A stretch of DNA of 64,000 nucleotides from Cellulomonas sp. URHD0024 (GCF_000426185.1 NZ_KE384505.1:435741-499740), one strand, 5' to 3'. Shown: positions 1 through 8,899, counted from the first letter of the stretch. A program made the numbers and translations. Notes: generated from the letters alone by a model not told the origin.

Positions 1-861
1 GAGCCGTCGTCGCGCCTGGTCGCGATCGAGCAGGAGTGCGCCGAACGCCGCGAGCATGAAGAACATGAGGAACGGGTCCAGCAGGGAGACCCGTGACATC
101 ACGATCGCCTCGCCGTCGACGGCGAGAAGGAGGCCGGCGACCGTACCGAGCGCCGTCGAGGTGAACAGCCGACGCCCGATCCGGGCGACCATGAGCACGG
201 CGAGCGTGCCGCAGATCGCGGCCGACAGGCGCCAGGCGAACGAGCTGTCGGCGCCGCCGCCGAGGTGGATGCCGAGCGCGATCATCCACTTGCCGACCTG
301 CGGGTGCACGACGTACTCGCCGGTGGTCTGCAGCCCGCTGAGGTCACCGGACTCGAACGCGGGGTTCGGGTTGTCCACCCAGTTGGCCTCGTAGCCGTGG
401 ATCAGCAACGACCAGGCGTCCTTGACGTAGTACGTCTCGTCGAAGACGAGCTTGTGCGGTCGGCCGAGGTGCCAGAACCGCAGGATGCCGGCCAGCAGCG
501 TCACCGCGAGCGGCCAGACCCATCCCATGAGGCGCGCCCGCGGGGCGTCGTCCAGGGTGAGCGTGTCCTGGCCGAGCAGCAGCCGGAGCAGCCGGGGCCG
601 GTTCTCCTCGGGCTCCTCGGGCTCCTCCGGCTCGCCGGACTCGCCCGGCTCCTCGAGCCCGTCCGGCTCCGACTCTGCGGGCTCCTCGGGCTCGTCCAGC
701 TCCTCGTCCCCTGGTGCCGAGAGCGTCGCGACGGCGCTCGCCGCGGTGCCCTCGTCGAGCGGGCCGGCAGCGGACGTCGAGCTCGACGGAGCCTCCGGCG
801 AGTCGGCGGCGGCGTGTGACGGCGTCGCGGCGTCGTCTTCGGTGGGCGGCACGAGCGTCAT
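1..861 (-). CDS. pmt: Dolichyl-phosphate-mannose-protein mannosyltransferase (PMT family), 3' end outside window
   Basis: Only the first 287 codons are present; the gene runs off the left edge. PMT enzymes are polytopic membrane proteins that move mannose from polyprenyl-phosphate-mannose to secreted proteins. The start ATG is at 861. About 85 residues of an unusual acidic, Glu/Pro-rich cytoplasmic tail come first. A first membrane helix follows, then the family's first extracellular loop with the motif LVFDETYYVKDAW, whose Asp-Glu pair is the catalytic site in PMTs. Further on are LQTTGEYVVHPQVGKW and a helix-rich stretch with DGEAIVMSRVSLLDPFL, also typical. It is divergent from rsmI, as in M. 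tuberculosis (Rv1002c/Rv1003). The spacing to rsmI is tiny, so both promoters must overlap. The family call is firm; the substrate proteins are unknown. Confidence 0.93.
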   Translation of the reverse strand, partial: MTLVPPTEDDAATPSHAAADSPEAPSSSTSAAGPLDEGTAASAVATLSAPGDEELDEPEEPAESEPDGLEEPGESGEPEEPEEPEENRPRLLRLLLGQDTLTLDDAPRARLMGWVWPLAVTLLAGILRFWHLGRPHKLVFDETYYVKDAWSLLIHGYEANWVDNPNPAFESGDLSGLQTTGEYVVHPQVGKWMIALGIHLGGGADSSFAWRLSAAICGTLAVLMVARIGRRLFTSTALGTVAGLLLAVDGEAIVMSRVSLLDPFLMFFMLAAFGALLLDRDQARRRL

Positions 862-913
862 CGTAGGGGGGAGCGCTGTGGTGCGCGGGCAAACAGGTGG
901 CAGGCTCACCCGC

Positions 914-1765
914 GTGGACATCCCTGCGCCCGGCCGGCTCGTGCTGGCAGCGACCCCGATCGGCAACACCGAGGACGCATCGGCGCACCTGCGTCGTCTC
1001 CTCGAGGAGGCCGACGTCGTCGCGGCGGAGGACACCCGACGCCTGCGCGCCCTCGCCGCCCGCCTCGGTGTGGTGATCGGCGGTCGGGTGGTCAGCCACC
1101 ACGAGCACAACGAGGCCTCGTCGTCCGCGGAGCTGTTGGCGGTCGTGGCGGGCGGCGGCACGGTCGTCGTCGTGACCGATGCCGGGATGCCCGCAGTGTC
1201 CGACCCGGGCTTCCGCGTGGTCACCGCAGCGGTCGCCGCGGGCCTGCCCGTCACTGCCGCGCCGGGTCCGAGCGCCGTCCTGACCGCGCTCGCCCTCTCG
1301 GGCCTGCCGACCGACCGCTTCTGCTTCGAGGGCTTTCCCCCGCGCAAGCCGGGGGAGCGCCTCCGGGCCCTCGAGCTCCTGGCCGACGAGCGCCGCACGA
1401 TGATCTTCTTCGAGGCCCCGCACCGCCTGGACGACACCCTCGCCGCGATGAGCTCGGCGTTCGGCGCGGACCGGCCGGCCGCCGTCTGCCGCGAGCTGAC
1501 GAAGACCTACGAGGAGATCCGACGAGGAGGCCTGGCCGAGCTCCACGCGTGGGCCCTCGCAGACCAGGTGCGCGGCGAGATCGTGGTGGTGGTCGGTGGT
1601 GCGTCGGGCGCGGTCGAGCTGTCCACGGCCGACCTCGTCGCCGAGGTCCTGTCCCGCGCCGACGCCGGCGAGCGCCTGAAGGACGCGGTCGCCGACGTCG
1701 CCGCTGCGGCGGGCGTCCCGAAGCGGGACCTGTACGCGGCGGCCCTGGCGGCGAAGTCCCGCTGA
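914..1765 (+). CDS. rsmI: 16S rRNA (cytidine1402-2'-O)-methyltransferase RsmI
   Basis: RsmI 2'-O-methylates C1402 of 16S rRNA in the decoding centre, using SAM. The protein (283 residues from this start) has the family order: GRLVLAATPIGN near the N-terminus, VAAEDTRRLR, a TDAGMPAVSDPG segment, AAPGPSAVLTAL and FFEAPHRL, followed by a small C-terminal helical domain. This is the tetrapyrrole-methylase fold. The GTG at 914 gives the usual family length, with a moderate GGCAGG ribosome site at 899-904. An alternative GTG at 878 or 881 lies just behind a strong GGGGGGAG (866-873) and would add 11-12 unconserved residues, so the exact start is open. The gene is divergent from the pmt gene. Confidence 0.95.
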   Translation: MDIPAPGRLVLAATPIGNTEDASAHLRRLLEEADVVAAEDTRRLRALAARLGVVIGGRVVSHHEHNEASSSAELLAVVAGGGTVVVVTDAGMPAVSDPGFRVVTAAVAAGLPVTAAPGPSAVLTALALSGLPTDRFCFEGFPPRKPGERLRALELLADERRTMIFFEAPHRLDDTLAAMSSAFGADRPAAVCRELTKTYEEIRRGGLAELHAWALADQVRGEIVVVVGGASGAVELSTADLVAEVLSRADAGERLKDAVADVAAAAGVPKRDLYAAALAAKSR

Positions 1766-1932
1766 CGATCCCCGCAACCGGCTCCCCGGTTCCATGACCA
1801 CATGTCGGGGCGATCGGGGTCCCACCACCGATCGAATCCCACGAGGAGCCTGCCGCGGCGGACGGCGCCTGGGGCGCGCTCGACCGGCCTCCTCGGCTAG
1901 CGGCGATGCGCGGACCGTGCTGGGCTGACGGG

Positions 1933-3069
1933 ATGGGTCGTCGTCGGGCGCTCGCCATGGTCGCCGTGCTGCTGCTCGGCGCGCTCGCGGGGTGCACGGG
2001 TTCCGACGAGGGCGCCGCGCCGACCGCCACCGGCCTCACCGCCGGCCCGGCCTACGACCCCGCCTCCCCGCACGTCCCGGCACCCATCCCCGCGGAGGCC
2101 ACCGACATCGTGACGGGCCTCGACGCCCCGTGGGGCATCGCGTTCCTGCCGGACGGCCGGGCTGCCGTGACACTGCGCGACGCCGCGCAGCTGGTGCTGG
2201 TCGACGCCCACGGGACCGTGACGACGGTGACGGGTCCGGGGGCCGACCAGCTTCTCGACGCGGTCGCACCTGGTGGCGAGGCCGGGCTGCTCGGGGTCGC
2301 CGTGCTGGACTCGTCGTCGCAGAGCGCGGACCTCGCCCTCTACGCGACCACGGCCGACGACAACCGCGTGCTTCGCGGGACCCTCAGGGGCGACGAGCTC
2401 GGCGAGCTCAGGCCGATCCTGACCGGGATCCACAAGGCGGGCCACCACGACGGCGGCCGGCTCGCGGTCGGCCCGGACGGCTACCTCTACGTGAGCACCG
2501 GCGACGCCGGGGACCGGCCCGACGCCCAGGACCCGGGCAGCCTGAACGGGAAGATCCTGCGGGTCACGTTCGACGGCGACCCGGCCCCGGGCAACCCGAC
2601 GCCCGGCAGTCCGGTCTGGAGCCTCGGGCACCGCAACGTGCAGGGACTCGGCTGGGCCGACGACGGGCGCATGTTCGCCTCCGAGTTCGGGCAGGACACC
2701 TGGGACGAGCTGAACGTGATCGAACCGGGCCGCAACTACGGCTGGCCGGAGGTGGAGGGCGTCGGTCGCCACGAGGGCTTCGTCGACCCCGTCGCGACGT
2801 GGGCGACCGACGACGCGTCGCCGAGCGGGCTCGCGGTCACGGACGACGCCGTCTACCTCGCAGCGCTGCACGGCGCACGGCTGTGGCGGGTCCCGCTCAC
2901 CTCGGACGGCGTCGGCACGCCCGAGGCGCTGTTCGTCGGGACCTACGGACGCCTCCGGGCCGTGGCGGTCGCACCGGACGGTTCGCTGTGGGTGCTCACC
3001 AACAACACGGACGGCCGGGGTGACCCGCGCCCGGGCGACGACCGGATCGTCCGGGTGCCGATCGGCTGA
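1933..3069 (+). CDS. Secreted lipoprotein, PQQ-type glucose/sorbosone dehydrogenase-like six-bladed propeller
   Basis: This 378-residue protein begins with a short positively charged and hydrophobic signal ending in a lipobox (LLGALAGC), so it should be a membrane-anchored lipoprotein. The body matches the GSDH/YliI family of quinoprotein sugar dehydrogenases: PWGIAFLPDGR near the N-terminus, GLLGVAV, HHDGGRLAVGPDGYLYV with the family's conserved His, LNGKILRV, GHRNVQGL and NYGWPEVEG. The substrate cannot be read from sequence. The start at 1933 is preferred over the ATG at 1906 because it puts Arg residues directly before the hydrophobic core; the upstream codons add nothing signal-like. The gene stands alone between rsmI and metG, on the same strand as both. 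Confidence 0.85.
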   Translation: MGRRRALAMVAVLLLGALAGCTGSDEGAAPTATGLTAGPAYDPASPHVPAPIPAEATDIVTGLDAPWGIAFLPDGRAAVTLRDAAQLVLVDAHGTVTTVTGPGADQLLDAVAPGGEAGLLGVAVLDSSSQSADLALYATTADDNRVLRGTLRGDELGELRPILTGIHKAGHHDGGRLAVGPDGYLYVSTGDAGDRPDAQDPGSLNGKILRVTFDGDPAPGNPTPGSPVWSLGHRNVQGLGWADDGRMFASEFGQDTWDELNVIEPGRNYGWPEVEGVGRHEGFVDPVATWATDDASPSGLAVTDDAVYLAALHGARLWRVPLTSDGVGTPEALFVGTYGRLRAVAVAPDGSLWVLTNNTDGRGDPRPGDDRIVRVPIG

Positions 3070-3130
3070 GCGGCCACGGCCCCTCGAGCGCTTCATGACG
3101 GGGTCGCAGGGTCCGTGTGCCTCGCTCACC

Positions 3131-3136
3131 TAGGAT
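3131..3136 (+). promoter_or_regulatory. -10 box (TAGGAT) for leaderless metG mRNA
   Basis: TAGGAT ends 7 nt before the metG ATG, so transcription should start at or next to the A of the ATG. No ribosome-binding sequence lies in between. The same TANNNT-to-start geometry recurs at ksgA, the LCP gene, the ABC-F gene, feoA, the MarR gene and the methyltransferase gene in this window. Confidence 0.6.
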
Positions 3137-3143
3137 CTAGCCC

Positions 3144-4937
3144 ATGTCCCGCATCCTGTCTGCCGTCGCGTGGCCCTACGCGAACGGCCCCCGCCACATC
3201 GGTCACGTCGCCGGCTTCGGTGTCCCGTCGGACATCTTCAGCCGCTACATGCGCATGGCGGGCAACGAGGTGCTGATGGTCTCCGGGACCGACGAGCACG
3301 GGACGCCGATCCTGGTCCTCGCGGAGCAGGAGGGCGTCGGACCGCAGGAGCTCGCGGACCGGTACAACCGGGTGATCGTCGAGGACCTGGTCAACCTCGG
3401 GCTGTCCTACGACCTGTTCACGCGCACGACGACCCGCAACCACTACGCGGTCGTGCAGGAGATGTTCCGCACGGTGCACAAGAACGGCTACATGATCGAG
3501 CAGTCGACCATGGGCGCCATCTCCCCGAGCACCGGCCGCACGCTGCCCGACCGGTACGTGGAGGGCACCTGCCCGATCTGCGGGTACGACGGCGCGCGCG
3601 GCGACCAGTGCGACAACTGCGGCAACCAGCTCGATGCGATCGACCTGATCAACCCGCACAGCCGGATCAACGGCGAGACGCCGAAGTTCGTGGAGTCGAA
3701 CCACTTCTTCCTCGACCTGCCCGCGTTCGCGTCCGCGCTCGAGGCGTGGCTCCGCACGAGGACCGACTGGCGTCCGAACGTCCTGAACTTCTCGCTCAAC
3801 CTCATCGACGACCTGCGCCCGCGCGCCATGACCCGCGACATCGACTGGGGCATCCCCGTGCCGCTGGAGGGCTGGGAGACCAACCCGAACAAGCGGCTCT
3901 ACGTGTGGTTCGACGCGGTCATCGGGTACCTGTCCGCGTCGATCGAGTGGGCGCGCCGGTCCGGCGACCCCGACGCGTGGCGCCCGTTCTGGAACGACCC
4001 GTCCGCCCTGAGCTACTACTTCATGGGCAAGGACAACATCACGTTCCACTCGCAGATCTGGCCGGCCGAGCTGCTCGCCTACGACGGCGGCGGAACGCGC
4101 GGCGGCGAGCCGGGGCCGTTCGGGACGCTGAACCTGCCCACAGAGGTCGTGTCGAGCGAGTTCCTCACGATGGAGGGCAAGCAGTTCTCCTCGTCGCGCG
4201 GCGTGGTCATCTACGTGCGGGACGTGCTGTCCCGCTACCAGCCGGACGCGCTGCGCTACTTCCTGAGCGTGAACGGACCCGAGAACCAGGACTCGGACTT
4301 CACGTGGGCCGACTTCAAGACCCGCACCAACACCGAGCTGGTGGCCGGCTGGGGGAACCTGGTCAACCGCACGGCGAGCATGATCGCGAAGAACTTCGGC
4401 GAGATCCCCGCTGCCGGTGACCTGCAGCCCGTGGACCAGGCGTTGCTCGCGACGACGGCCGCGGGGTTCGGGAAGGTCGGGGAGCTGCTCGGCGGCCACC
4501 GCAACAAGGCCGCGATCGGCGAGGCGATGCGGGTGGTCCAGGAGGCCAACCGGTACATCTCCGAGACCGAGCCGTGGAAGCTGACCACCGACCGCGACCG
4601 CCTCGGCACGGTGCTGCACACGGCTGCGCAGGCGGTCAGCGACGCGAACACCCTGCTGGCGCCGTTCCTGCCGCACTCCGCGCAGCAGGTGCACGAGACG
4701 CTGGGCGGCACGGGGACGTTCTCGCCCCTGCCGCGGATCGACGAGGTGACCGACCTGGACGACGCGTCGCGCGCCTACCCGATCATCACCGGCGACTACG
4801 AGCTCGGTCGGACGGTCGCGCCGTGGGCGAGCACGCCCGTGGTCGCCGGGCGGCCCGTAGGCAAGCCGACGCCGGTGTTCACCAAGCTCGACGACTCGAT
4901 CGTCGAGGAGGAGCTCGAGCGGCTGCGTCAGGCCTGA
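3144..4937 (+). CDS. metG: Methionyl-tRNA synthetase
   Basis: This 597-residue class I aminoacyl-tRNA synthetase charges tRNA-Met. The N-terminus carries [14 protein letters not shown], the HIGH-type ATP site. A CPICGY...CDNCGN zinc knuckle lies at about residues 142-160. [10 protein letters not shown] segment near residue 345 stands in the place of KMSKS; actinobacterial enzymes commonly show KFSSSR, and here the first residue is Gln. The C-terminal anticodon-binding helical domain is complete and there is no C-terminal EMAP-like domain. The ATG is probably translated from a leaderless mRNA. The stop codon overlaps the tatD start by one base, so the two genes form an operon. Confidence 0.97.
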   Translation: MSRILSAVAWPYANGPRHIGHVAGFGVPSDIFSRYMRMAGNEVLMVSGTDEHGTPILVLAEQEGVGPQELADRYNRVIVEDLVNLGLSYDLFTRTTTRNHYAVVQEMFRTVHKNGYMIEQSTMGAISPSTGRTLPDRYVEGTCPICGYDGARGDQCDNCGNQLDAIDLINPHSRINGETPKFVESNHFFLDLPAFASALEAWLRTRTDWRPNVLNFSLNLIDDLRPRAMTRDIDWGIPVPLEGWETNPNKRLYVWFDAVIGYLSASIEWARRSGDPDAWRPFWNDPSALSYYFMGKDNITFHSQIWPAELLAYDGGGTRGGEPGPFGTLNLPTEVVSSEFLTMEGKQFSSSRGVVIYVRDVLSRYQPDALRYFLSVNGPENQDSDFTWADFKTRTNTELVAGWGNLVNRTASMIAKNFGEIPAAGDLQPVDQALLATTAAGFGKVGELLGGHRNKAAIGEAMRVVQEANRYISETEPWKLTTDRDRLGTVLHTAAQAVSDANTLLAPFLPHSAQQVHETLGGTGTFSPLPRIDEVTDLDDASRAYPIITGDYELGRTVAPWASTPVVAGRPVGKPTPVFTKLDDSIVEEELERLRQA

Positions 4938-5845
4938 TGGCACGGTCTCGGTCGAAGGGCTGGCCGGACGCCCCGGAGCCGCTGCCCCTGCCTGTCGTCG
5001 ACAACCACACGCACCTCGAGTCGGTGCTGGCGTGGCGGGCCGACGGCTGGGAGGCGTCCTCCTCGCTGGACGCGCAGCTCGAGCGGGCTGCCGCAGTGGG
5101 TGTGACGCGGATGGTCCAGGTGGGCTGCGACCTGGCCGCTGTCGACTGGACGTCGACGATGGTCGGTGCCCACGAGCAGCTGCTCGGTGCCGTCGCCATC
5201 CACCCCAACGAGGCCGTGCGCCACGCGGGCATCCAGGAGGTCGCAGCCGACGGGCTCGATCCGGAGGACCCCTACGAGACGTCGCTGGACGAGGCGTTCG
5301 CGCACGTCGCCGAGGTCGCGCGCGACAACGACCGCATCCGGGCCGTCGGCGAGACCGGCCTGGACCACTTCCGCGCGGGACCCGCCGGGCGTGCGGTCCA
5401 GCGCGAGGCGTTCCGCGCGCACATCGCCCTGGCCAAGGAGCTCGGCCTCGCGTTGCAGATCCACGACCGCGACGCCCACGACGAGGTGGTCGGGGTCCTG
5501 CTCGCCGACGGTGCACCGGACCGGACGGTCTTCCACTGCTTCTCGGGCGACGCGGCGCTGGCACGGCTCGCGGTCTCGCACGGCTGGTTCCTGTCCTTCG
5601 CCGGACCGGTCTCGTTCGGCCCGAACGACGCGCTGCGGTCCGCTCTGCGTGAGGTCCCGCCGTCGCAGCTGCTCCTCGAGACCGACGCCCCGTACCTCAC
5701 CGTGCACCCGTTCCGTGGGCGACCGAACGCGCCGTATCTCCTGCCCGGCACGGTCCGGACGGTCGCCGAGGTGACCGGCAGGTCGGTCGACGAGGTCTGC
5801 ACGTCGGTCGTCGCGACCTCCGAGGCGGTCTACGGCCGCTGGTGA
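4937..5845 (+). CDS. tatD: TatD family metal-dependent hydrolase / DNase
   Basis: This 302-residue protein has the complete TatD metal-site set. It shows DNHTHLE near residue 24 (HxH), AVGETGLD with the bridging Glu, a His-containing IHDRDAHDE, VFHCFSGD and LLLETDAPYL with the final Asp. Members of the family act as 3'-5' exonucleases or deoxyribonucleases in the cytoplasm. The start ATG overlaps the metG stop (TGATG), and the metG-tatD order ahead of an rpfB-like gene is conserved in actinobacteria. A hairpin terminator follows at 5882-5898. Confidence 0.94.
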   Translation: MARSRSKGWPDAPEPLPLPVVDNHTHLESVLAWRADGWEASSSLDAQLERAAAVGVTRMVQVGCDLAAVDWTSTMVGAHEQLLGAVAIHPNEAVRHAGIQEVAADGLDPEDPYETSLDEAFAHVAEVARDNDRIRAVGETGLDHFRAGPAGRAVQREAFRAHIALAKELGLALQIHDRDAHDEVVGVLLADGAPDRTVFHCFSGDAALARLAVSHGWFLSFAGPVSFGPNDALRSALREVPPSQLLLETDAPYLTVHPFRGRPNAPYLLPGTVRTVAEVTGRSVDEVCTSVVATSEAVYGRW

Positions 5846-5881
5846 GCGGTTTGTCCCGAATGTCCGTCTCCGAGGTACCGC

Positions 5882-5898
5882 AACCCGGACACCGGGTT
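5882..5898 (+). terminator. Hairpin terminator after metG-tatD
   Basis: AACCCGG and CCGGGTT form a perfect 7-bp stem with a 3-nt loop, 37 nt after the tatD stop and immediately ahead of the promoter region of the next gene. There is no U-tract, as is usual in this window. Confidence 0.55.
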
Positions 5899-5907
5899 TC
5901 GGGGATC

Positions 5908-5928
5908 ATCACGGATCGGTTACGGTCG
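5908..5928 (+). promoter_or_regulatory. 21-nt upstream motif shared by the two rpf-like genes, copy 1
   Basis: The 21-nt sequence ending in CGGTTACGGTCG lies between the tatD terminator and the first rpf-like gene, 48 nt before its GTG. A copy with 20 of 21 bases identical occurs at 7309-7329, upstream of the second rpf-like gene. It may be a promoter, or a binding site for a shared cell-wall regulator. No identity is claimed. Confidence 0.6.
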
Positions 5929-5976
5929 GACCGCCGTCCAGGACGGTGCACCCCCCGAAGACCGAGGAGCCACCGC

Positions 5977-7176
5977 GTGAGCGACCCGATGGAGCGAGCG
6001 ACGCACCGTCGCGCCGCGCCTCGTAGGCGCCTGGGACGGCTCGTCGCCCAGGCCGCCGTGCTCGCCGTCGTCGCCGGGGTGACCAGCGCATTCGCGGTGC
6101 TGCACAAGCAGGTGACGGTCGACGTCGACGGTCGACCGGTGCAGGTCGAGGCGTTCGGCCGGACCGTCGGAGACATCCTGGCCAGCCGGGACATCACCGT
6201 CGGTGACCGCGACCTCGTCGCGCCCGCGCTGGACGAGACGATCGCCTCCGACGCCCAGATCGTCGTCCGCCACGGTCGCGACGTCGACGTCGAGGTCGAC
6301 GGGTCGCAGCGCAAGGTCTGGACCACGGCGCTCACGGTCGGCGAGGCTCTCGACGGGCTCGGCCTGCGGGACCGCGAGGTCCGCCTGTCGGCGTCCCGCT
6401 CCGCCGAGCTGGGCCGCCAGACGCTGCGGGTCTCGACTCTCAAGACGATCCACCTCGTGGTCGACGGGCAGGTGATCGACGGCGTGAGCAGCGCCGCCAC
6501 CGTTCGCGACTCGCTCAAGGACATCGGCCTCGTGCTCAACGAGGGCGACCAGCTCTCGGTCCCGCTCGACGCGACCTCCGTGGACGGGCTCGTGGTCCTG
6601 GTGACCCGTGCGAGCAGCGAGGGCGAGACCGTCACCGAGGCCGTGCCCTTCGACTCCCAGGAAGTCGAGGACCCGAAGTCGATCAAGGGCACCAAGGTGA
6701 TTGCCACCAAGGGCAAGGCAGGCATCCGGACCACCACGTACGACGTGCAGGTGGTCGGGGGAGTCGTCACCGGCCGGACTCCGGTCGCGTCGGTGATCAC
6801 CGTCCCGCCGGTCACGCAGGTGACCAAGGTGGGCACCCAGGAGCTGCCGGACCCGGCGGTCGTCGTCGTGGCGCCCGGCAGCGCGCAGGAGATCGCCAAG
6901 GGCATGGTCGCGGCCCGCGGCTGGGGCGACGACCAGTTCGCCTGCCTCGTCTCTCTGTGGAACGCCGAGAGCGGCTGGCGCGTCAACGCCGGCAACAAGT
7001 CCTCGGGCGCGTACGGCATCCCCCAGGCGCTGCCCGGCTCCAAGATGGCCTCCGCCGGCGCCGACTGGAAGACCAACCCGGCCACCCAGATCACCTGGGG
7101 CCTGGGCTACATCTCCGCGCGCTACGGCACGCCCTGCGGGGCTTACGCCAAGCACGAGTCGTCGGGCTGGTACTGA
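5977..7176 (+). CDS. Cell-wall hydrolase: three DUF348 repeats, G5 domain and lysozyme-like (SLT) C-terminal domain
   Basis: This 399-residue protein follows the RpfB plan. A short cytoplasmic tail leads to one membrane or signal helix (about residues 17-37). Three ubiquitin-like DUF348 units follow, each shaped like TVDVDGRPVQVEAFGRTVGD. A G5 domain comes next (around VPFDSQEVEDP to GRTPVASVIT). The last ~80 residues form a lysozyme-like domain (LVSLWNAESGWRVNAGNKSS, then AYGIPQALPGSKM), with the Glu of NAESGW in the catalytic position. This end resembles soluble lytic transglycosylases or Apf C-termini rather than the true Rpf fold of the next gene. It should act on peptidoglycan outside the membrane. 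The GTG start at 5977 has GAGGAG seven bases upstream. Confidence 0.88.
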   Translation: MSDPMERATHRRAAPRRRLGRLVAQAAVLAVVAGVTSAFAVLHKQVTVDVDGRPVQVEAFGRTVGDILASRDITVGDRDLVAPALDETIASDAQIVVRHGRDVDVEVDGSQRKVWTTALTVGEALDGLGLRDREVRLSASRSAELGRQTLRVSTLKTIHLVVDGQVIDGVSSAATVRDSLKDIGLVLNEGDQLSVPLDATSVDGLVVLVTRASSEGETVTEAVPFDSQEVEDPKSIKGTKVIATKGKAGIRTTTYDVQVVGGVVTGRTPVASVITVPPVTQVTKVGTQELPDPAVVVVAPGSAQEIAKGMVAARGWGDDQFACLVSLWNAESGWRVNAGNKSSGAYGIPQALPGSKMASAGADWKTNPATQITWGLGYISARYGTPCGAYAKHESSGWY

Positions 7177-7276
7177 CCGGCTGCATCGGCCGCCTGGCGC
7201 GTGTTCACGAGATCTCCTCGTTTGCCGACGACCCGCCGCTGACGTGCACCGATGCGCGAAGGGCGCGCCGCGCTGC

Positions 7277-7306
7277 CGCCTGCTGAGGCGTGCGGGCTTG
7301 GTTTTC
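7277..7306 (+). terminator. Weak possible terminator after the first rpf-like gene
   Basis: A 5-bp stem (CGCCT, 4-nt loop, AGGCG at 7277-7290) is followed by a T-rich run (TTGGTTTTC) at 7298-7306, just before the second copy of the shared motif. The stem is short, so this is a weak call. Confidence 0.3.
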
Positions 7307-7308
7307 TG

Positions 7309-7329
7309 ATCACGGAACGGTTACGGTCG
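7309..7329 (+). promoter_or_regulatory. 21-nt upstream motif shared by the two rpf-like genes, copy 2
   Basis: This copy differs from the one at 5908-5928 by a single base. Here the motif is 229 nt before the start codon instead of 48, so if it marks the promoter this gene has a long leader. That leader contains the hairpin series described at 7393-7516. Confidence 0.6.
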
Positions 7330-7392
7330 AGGCGCTCCGGAAATTGGACAGCGGCCCAGATGGACCGCCGACCGAGTTCCTGGAGCCGACGG

Positions 7393-7516
7393 GGCCCGCC
7401 AGCGGCGGGCCGCCGTGACGGCCGGATCGGGGATCCGGGACCGCCGGGGACATCTCCCTCCAGGTGTCCGCACGAGCCGCACGACGGGCTCACCGACGGG
7501 TGTCGCACCGCGACAC
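7393..7516 (+). promoter_or_regulatory. Highly structured leader: six consecutive hairpins upstream of the second rpf-like gene
   Basis: Six inverted repeats follow one another almost without gaps: 7393-7411 (8-bp stem, 3-nt loop); 7412-7422 (4 bp); 7422-7438 (7 bp, sharing one base with the previous stem); 7448-7469 (8 bp with one G-U); 7474-7491 (5 bp); and 7500-7516 (6 bp). The stretch 7177-7558 otherwise holds no convincing gene. Actinobacterial rpf genes are known to be preceded by c-di-AMP (ydaO-type) riboswitches. The conserved ydaO core could not be found here, so the identity is open: a divergent riboswitch, an attenuator or another structured RNA. Confidence 0.45.
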
Positions 7517-7558
7517 GACCTGCACCCCGTGCCCGGGCACCTCGACGGCTGGAGCCTC

Positions 7559-8788
7559 GTGCAGTTCTCGACCCTGAACCCCTTCGCGCGCGCCAACACC
7601 GCCCCCGACCCGTCGGACGGCACGGCCGTCGACCACACGGCAGACGAATCCGCGAAGGGCCATCGGTCGATGCGCTCTCGCGTCCTTCCCGTCTCGGCAG
7701 CGACCCTCGCCCTCATCCTCGTGGGCGGCACGGCAGCGTTCGCCCACGCCCAGAAGACCGTCACGCTCGACGTCGACGGCAAGGTCAGCAAGCTCACCAC
7801 GTTCGCCGGCTCGGTCGAGGGTCTGCTCGACGCGCACGACGTCACGGTCGGCAGCCGCGACGACGTGAGTGCGAGCGGTGCACTGACCGAGGGCGCGGAC
7901 ATCGTCGTACGGCACGCGCACCAGGTGACCGTGCTCGTGGACGGCAAGCAGACCTCGCTCTGGACGACGGCACTGTCCGCCGACGACGCGCTCGACGCGC
8001 TGTCGGCCCGCGGACAATCGGTCGCGCTGGTGGCGACGCGGTCGGCGAACCGCGCAGAGCTGCCCCTGGAGCTGGCCGTGAACGGTCCCGCCGACGTGCT
8101 GGTGGACGGCAAGACGCTCCCGGTCCCGGAAGCCGACACGACGGTCGGTGAGGCGCTCAAGGGGCTCAAGGTCACGCTGCAGCCGCTCGACCGGGTCTCG
8201 GTCCAGCACGCCGACAGCGGCCACCTGCAGGTCGTCGTGAACCGCGTGGTCGAGCAGGACGTGACCACGACCGTCGAGGTGGCGTTCGCCTCCGTCACGC
8301 AGGACGACCCGACCCGGTACGCCGGTCAGAAGCGCGTCCTGTCCGCCGGCGTCCCGGGCGTGCGCACCGTGGTCGACCACGTCACCACCGTGGACGGCGT
8401 CGAGACGGAGCGCGTGCCGGTCAGCGACGCGGTCACGCAGGGGCCGGTGAACGAGGTCGTCGGGGTGGGCAGCAAGGCGCGGCCGGTCAGGGTCGCGACT
8501 CCGGCCGCTCCCGCTGCGAGCAGTCCTGTCGCGGCAGGCGGCTCGGCCGACGGGCTGAACTGGGCCGCGCTCGCCGCCTGCGAGTCGGGCGGGAACCCCC
8601 GGTCGGTCTCGGGCAGCGGCAGGTACTACGGGCTCTACCAGTTCTCGACGAGCACGTGGGCGTCCGTCGGCGGCTCCGGTCTGCCGTCGCAGGCCTCCGC
8701 CGGCGAGCAGACGGCCCGCGCCAAGATGCTCTACAACCGCTCGGGTGCTGGCCAGTGGCCCACCTGCGGCAAGCGCCTGTTCAGCTGA
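7559..8788 (+). CDS. rpfB: Resuscitation-promoting factor (RpfB-type): DUF348 repeats, G5, transglycosylase-like Rpf domain
   Basis: This 409-residue protein is the closer match to RpfB. After a ~38-residue polar N-terminal tail comes a membrane helix ([15 protein letters not shown]), then three DUF348 units, a G5 domain, an Ala/Pro-rich linker and a C-terminal Rpf domain of about 75 residues. The Rpf domain shows [15 protein letters not shown] with the catalytic Glu, [17 protein letters not shown], and two Cys (ACESGG and WPTCGKR) that form the usual disulfide. Such enzymes cleave peptidoglycan and promote regrowth from dormancy. The GTG start at 7559 has GGAG four bases upstream. It lies directly after a paralogue with a different catalytic end. 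Confidence 0.92.
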   Translation: MQFSTLNPFARANTAPDPSDGTAVDHTADESAKGHRSMRSRVLPVSAATLALILVGGTAAFAHAQKTVTLDVDGKVSKLTTFAGSVEGLLDAHDVTVGSRDDVSASGALTEGADIVVRHAHQVTVLVDGKQTSLWTTALSADDALDALSARGQSVALVATRSANRAELPLELAVNGPADVLVDGKTLPVPEADTTVGEALKGLKVTLQPLDRVSVQHADSGHLQVVVNRVVEQDVTTTVEVAFASVTQDDPTRYAGQKRVLSAGVPGVRTVVDHVTTVDGVETERVPVSDAVTQGPVNEVVGVGSKARPVRVATPAAPAASSPVAAGGSADGLNWAALAACESGGNPRSVSGSGRYYGLYQFSTSTWASVGGSGLPSQASAGEQTARAKMLYNRSGAGQWPTCGKRLFS

Positions 8789-8800
8789 GCGGCACTCGCG

Positions 8801-8835
8801 GCGAGGCCTCCGTCCCGACCGGGCGGGGGCCTCGC
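8801..8835 (+). terminator. Hairpin terminator after rpfB
   Basis: GCGAGGCC (8801-8808) pairs with GGCCTCGC (8828-8835), and inner C-rich and G-rich arms extend the stem. It begins 12 nt after the rpfB stop. Confidence 0.6.
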
Positions 8836-8899
8836 GGCGTTCACGCGGCCGGCGGCCGGGACGACGGCGCGCGGTGCGCGGCGGCGCGGGTCACTCGCC

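Noticed and set aside
1906..1932. Earlier ATG of the lipoprotein sugar-dehydrogenase-like gene
   Set aside because: It adds nine residues that spoil the lipoprotein signal; the ATG at 1933 gives a normal one.
3126..5564. Minus-strand reading frame of about 812 codons over metG-tatD
   Set aside because: It is opposite two genes with complete catalytic motifs and has none of its own.
5846..7558. Classical ydaO (c-di-AMP) riboswitch upstream of the rpf-like genes
   Set aside because: The conserved core segments of that riboswitch were looked for and not found. A structured leader is reported instead, without assigning a class.
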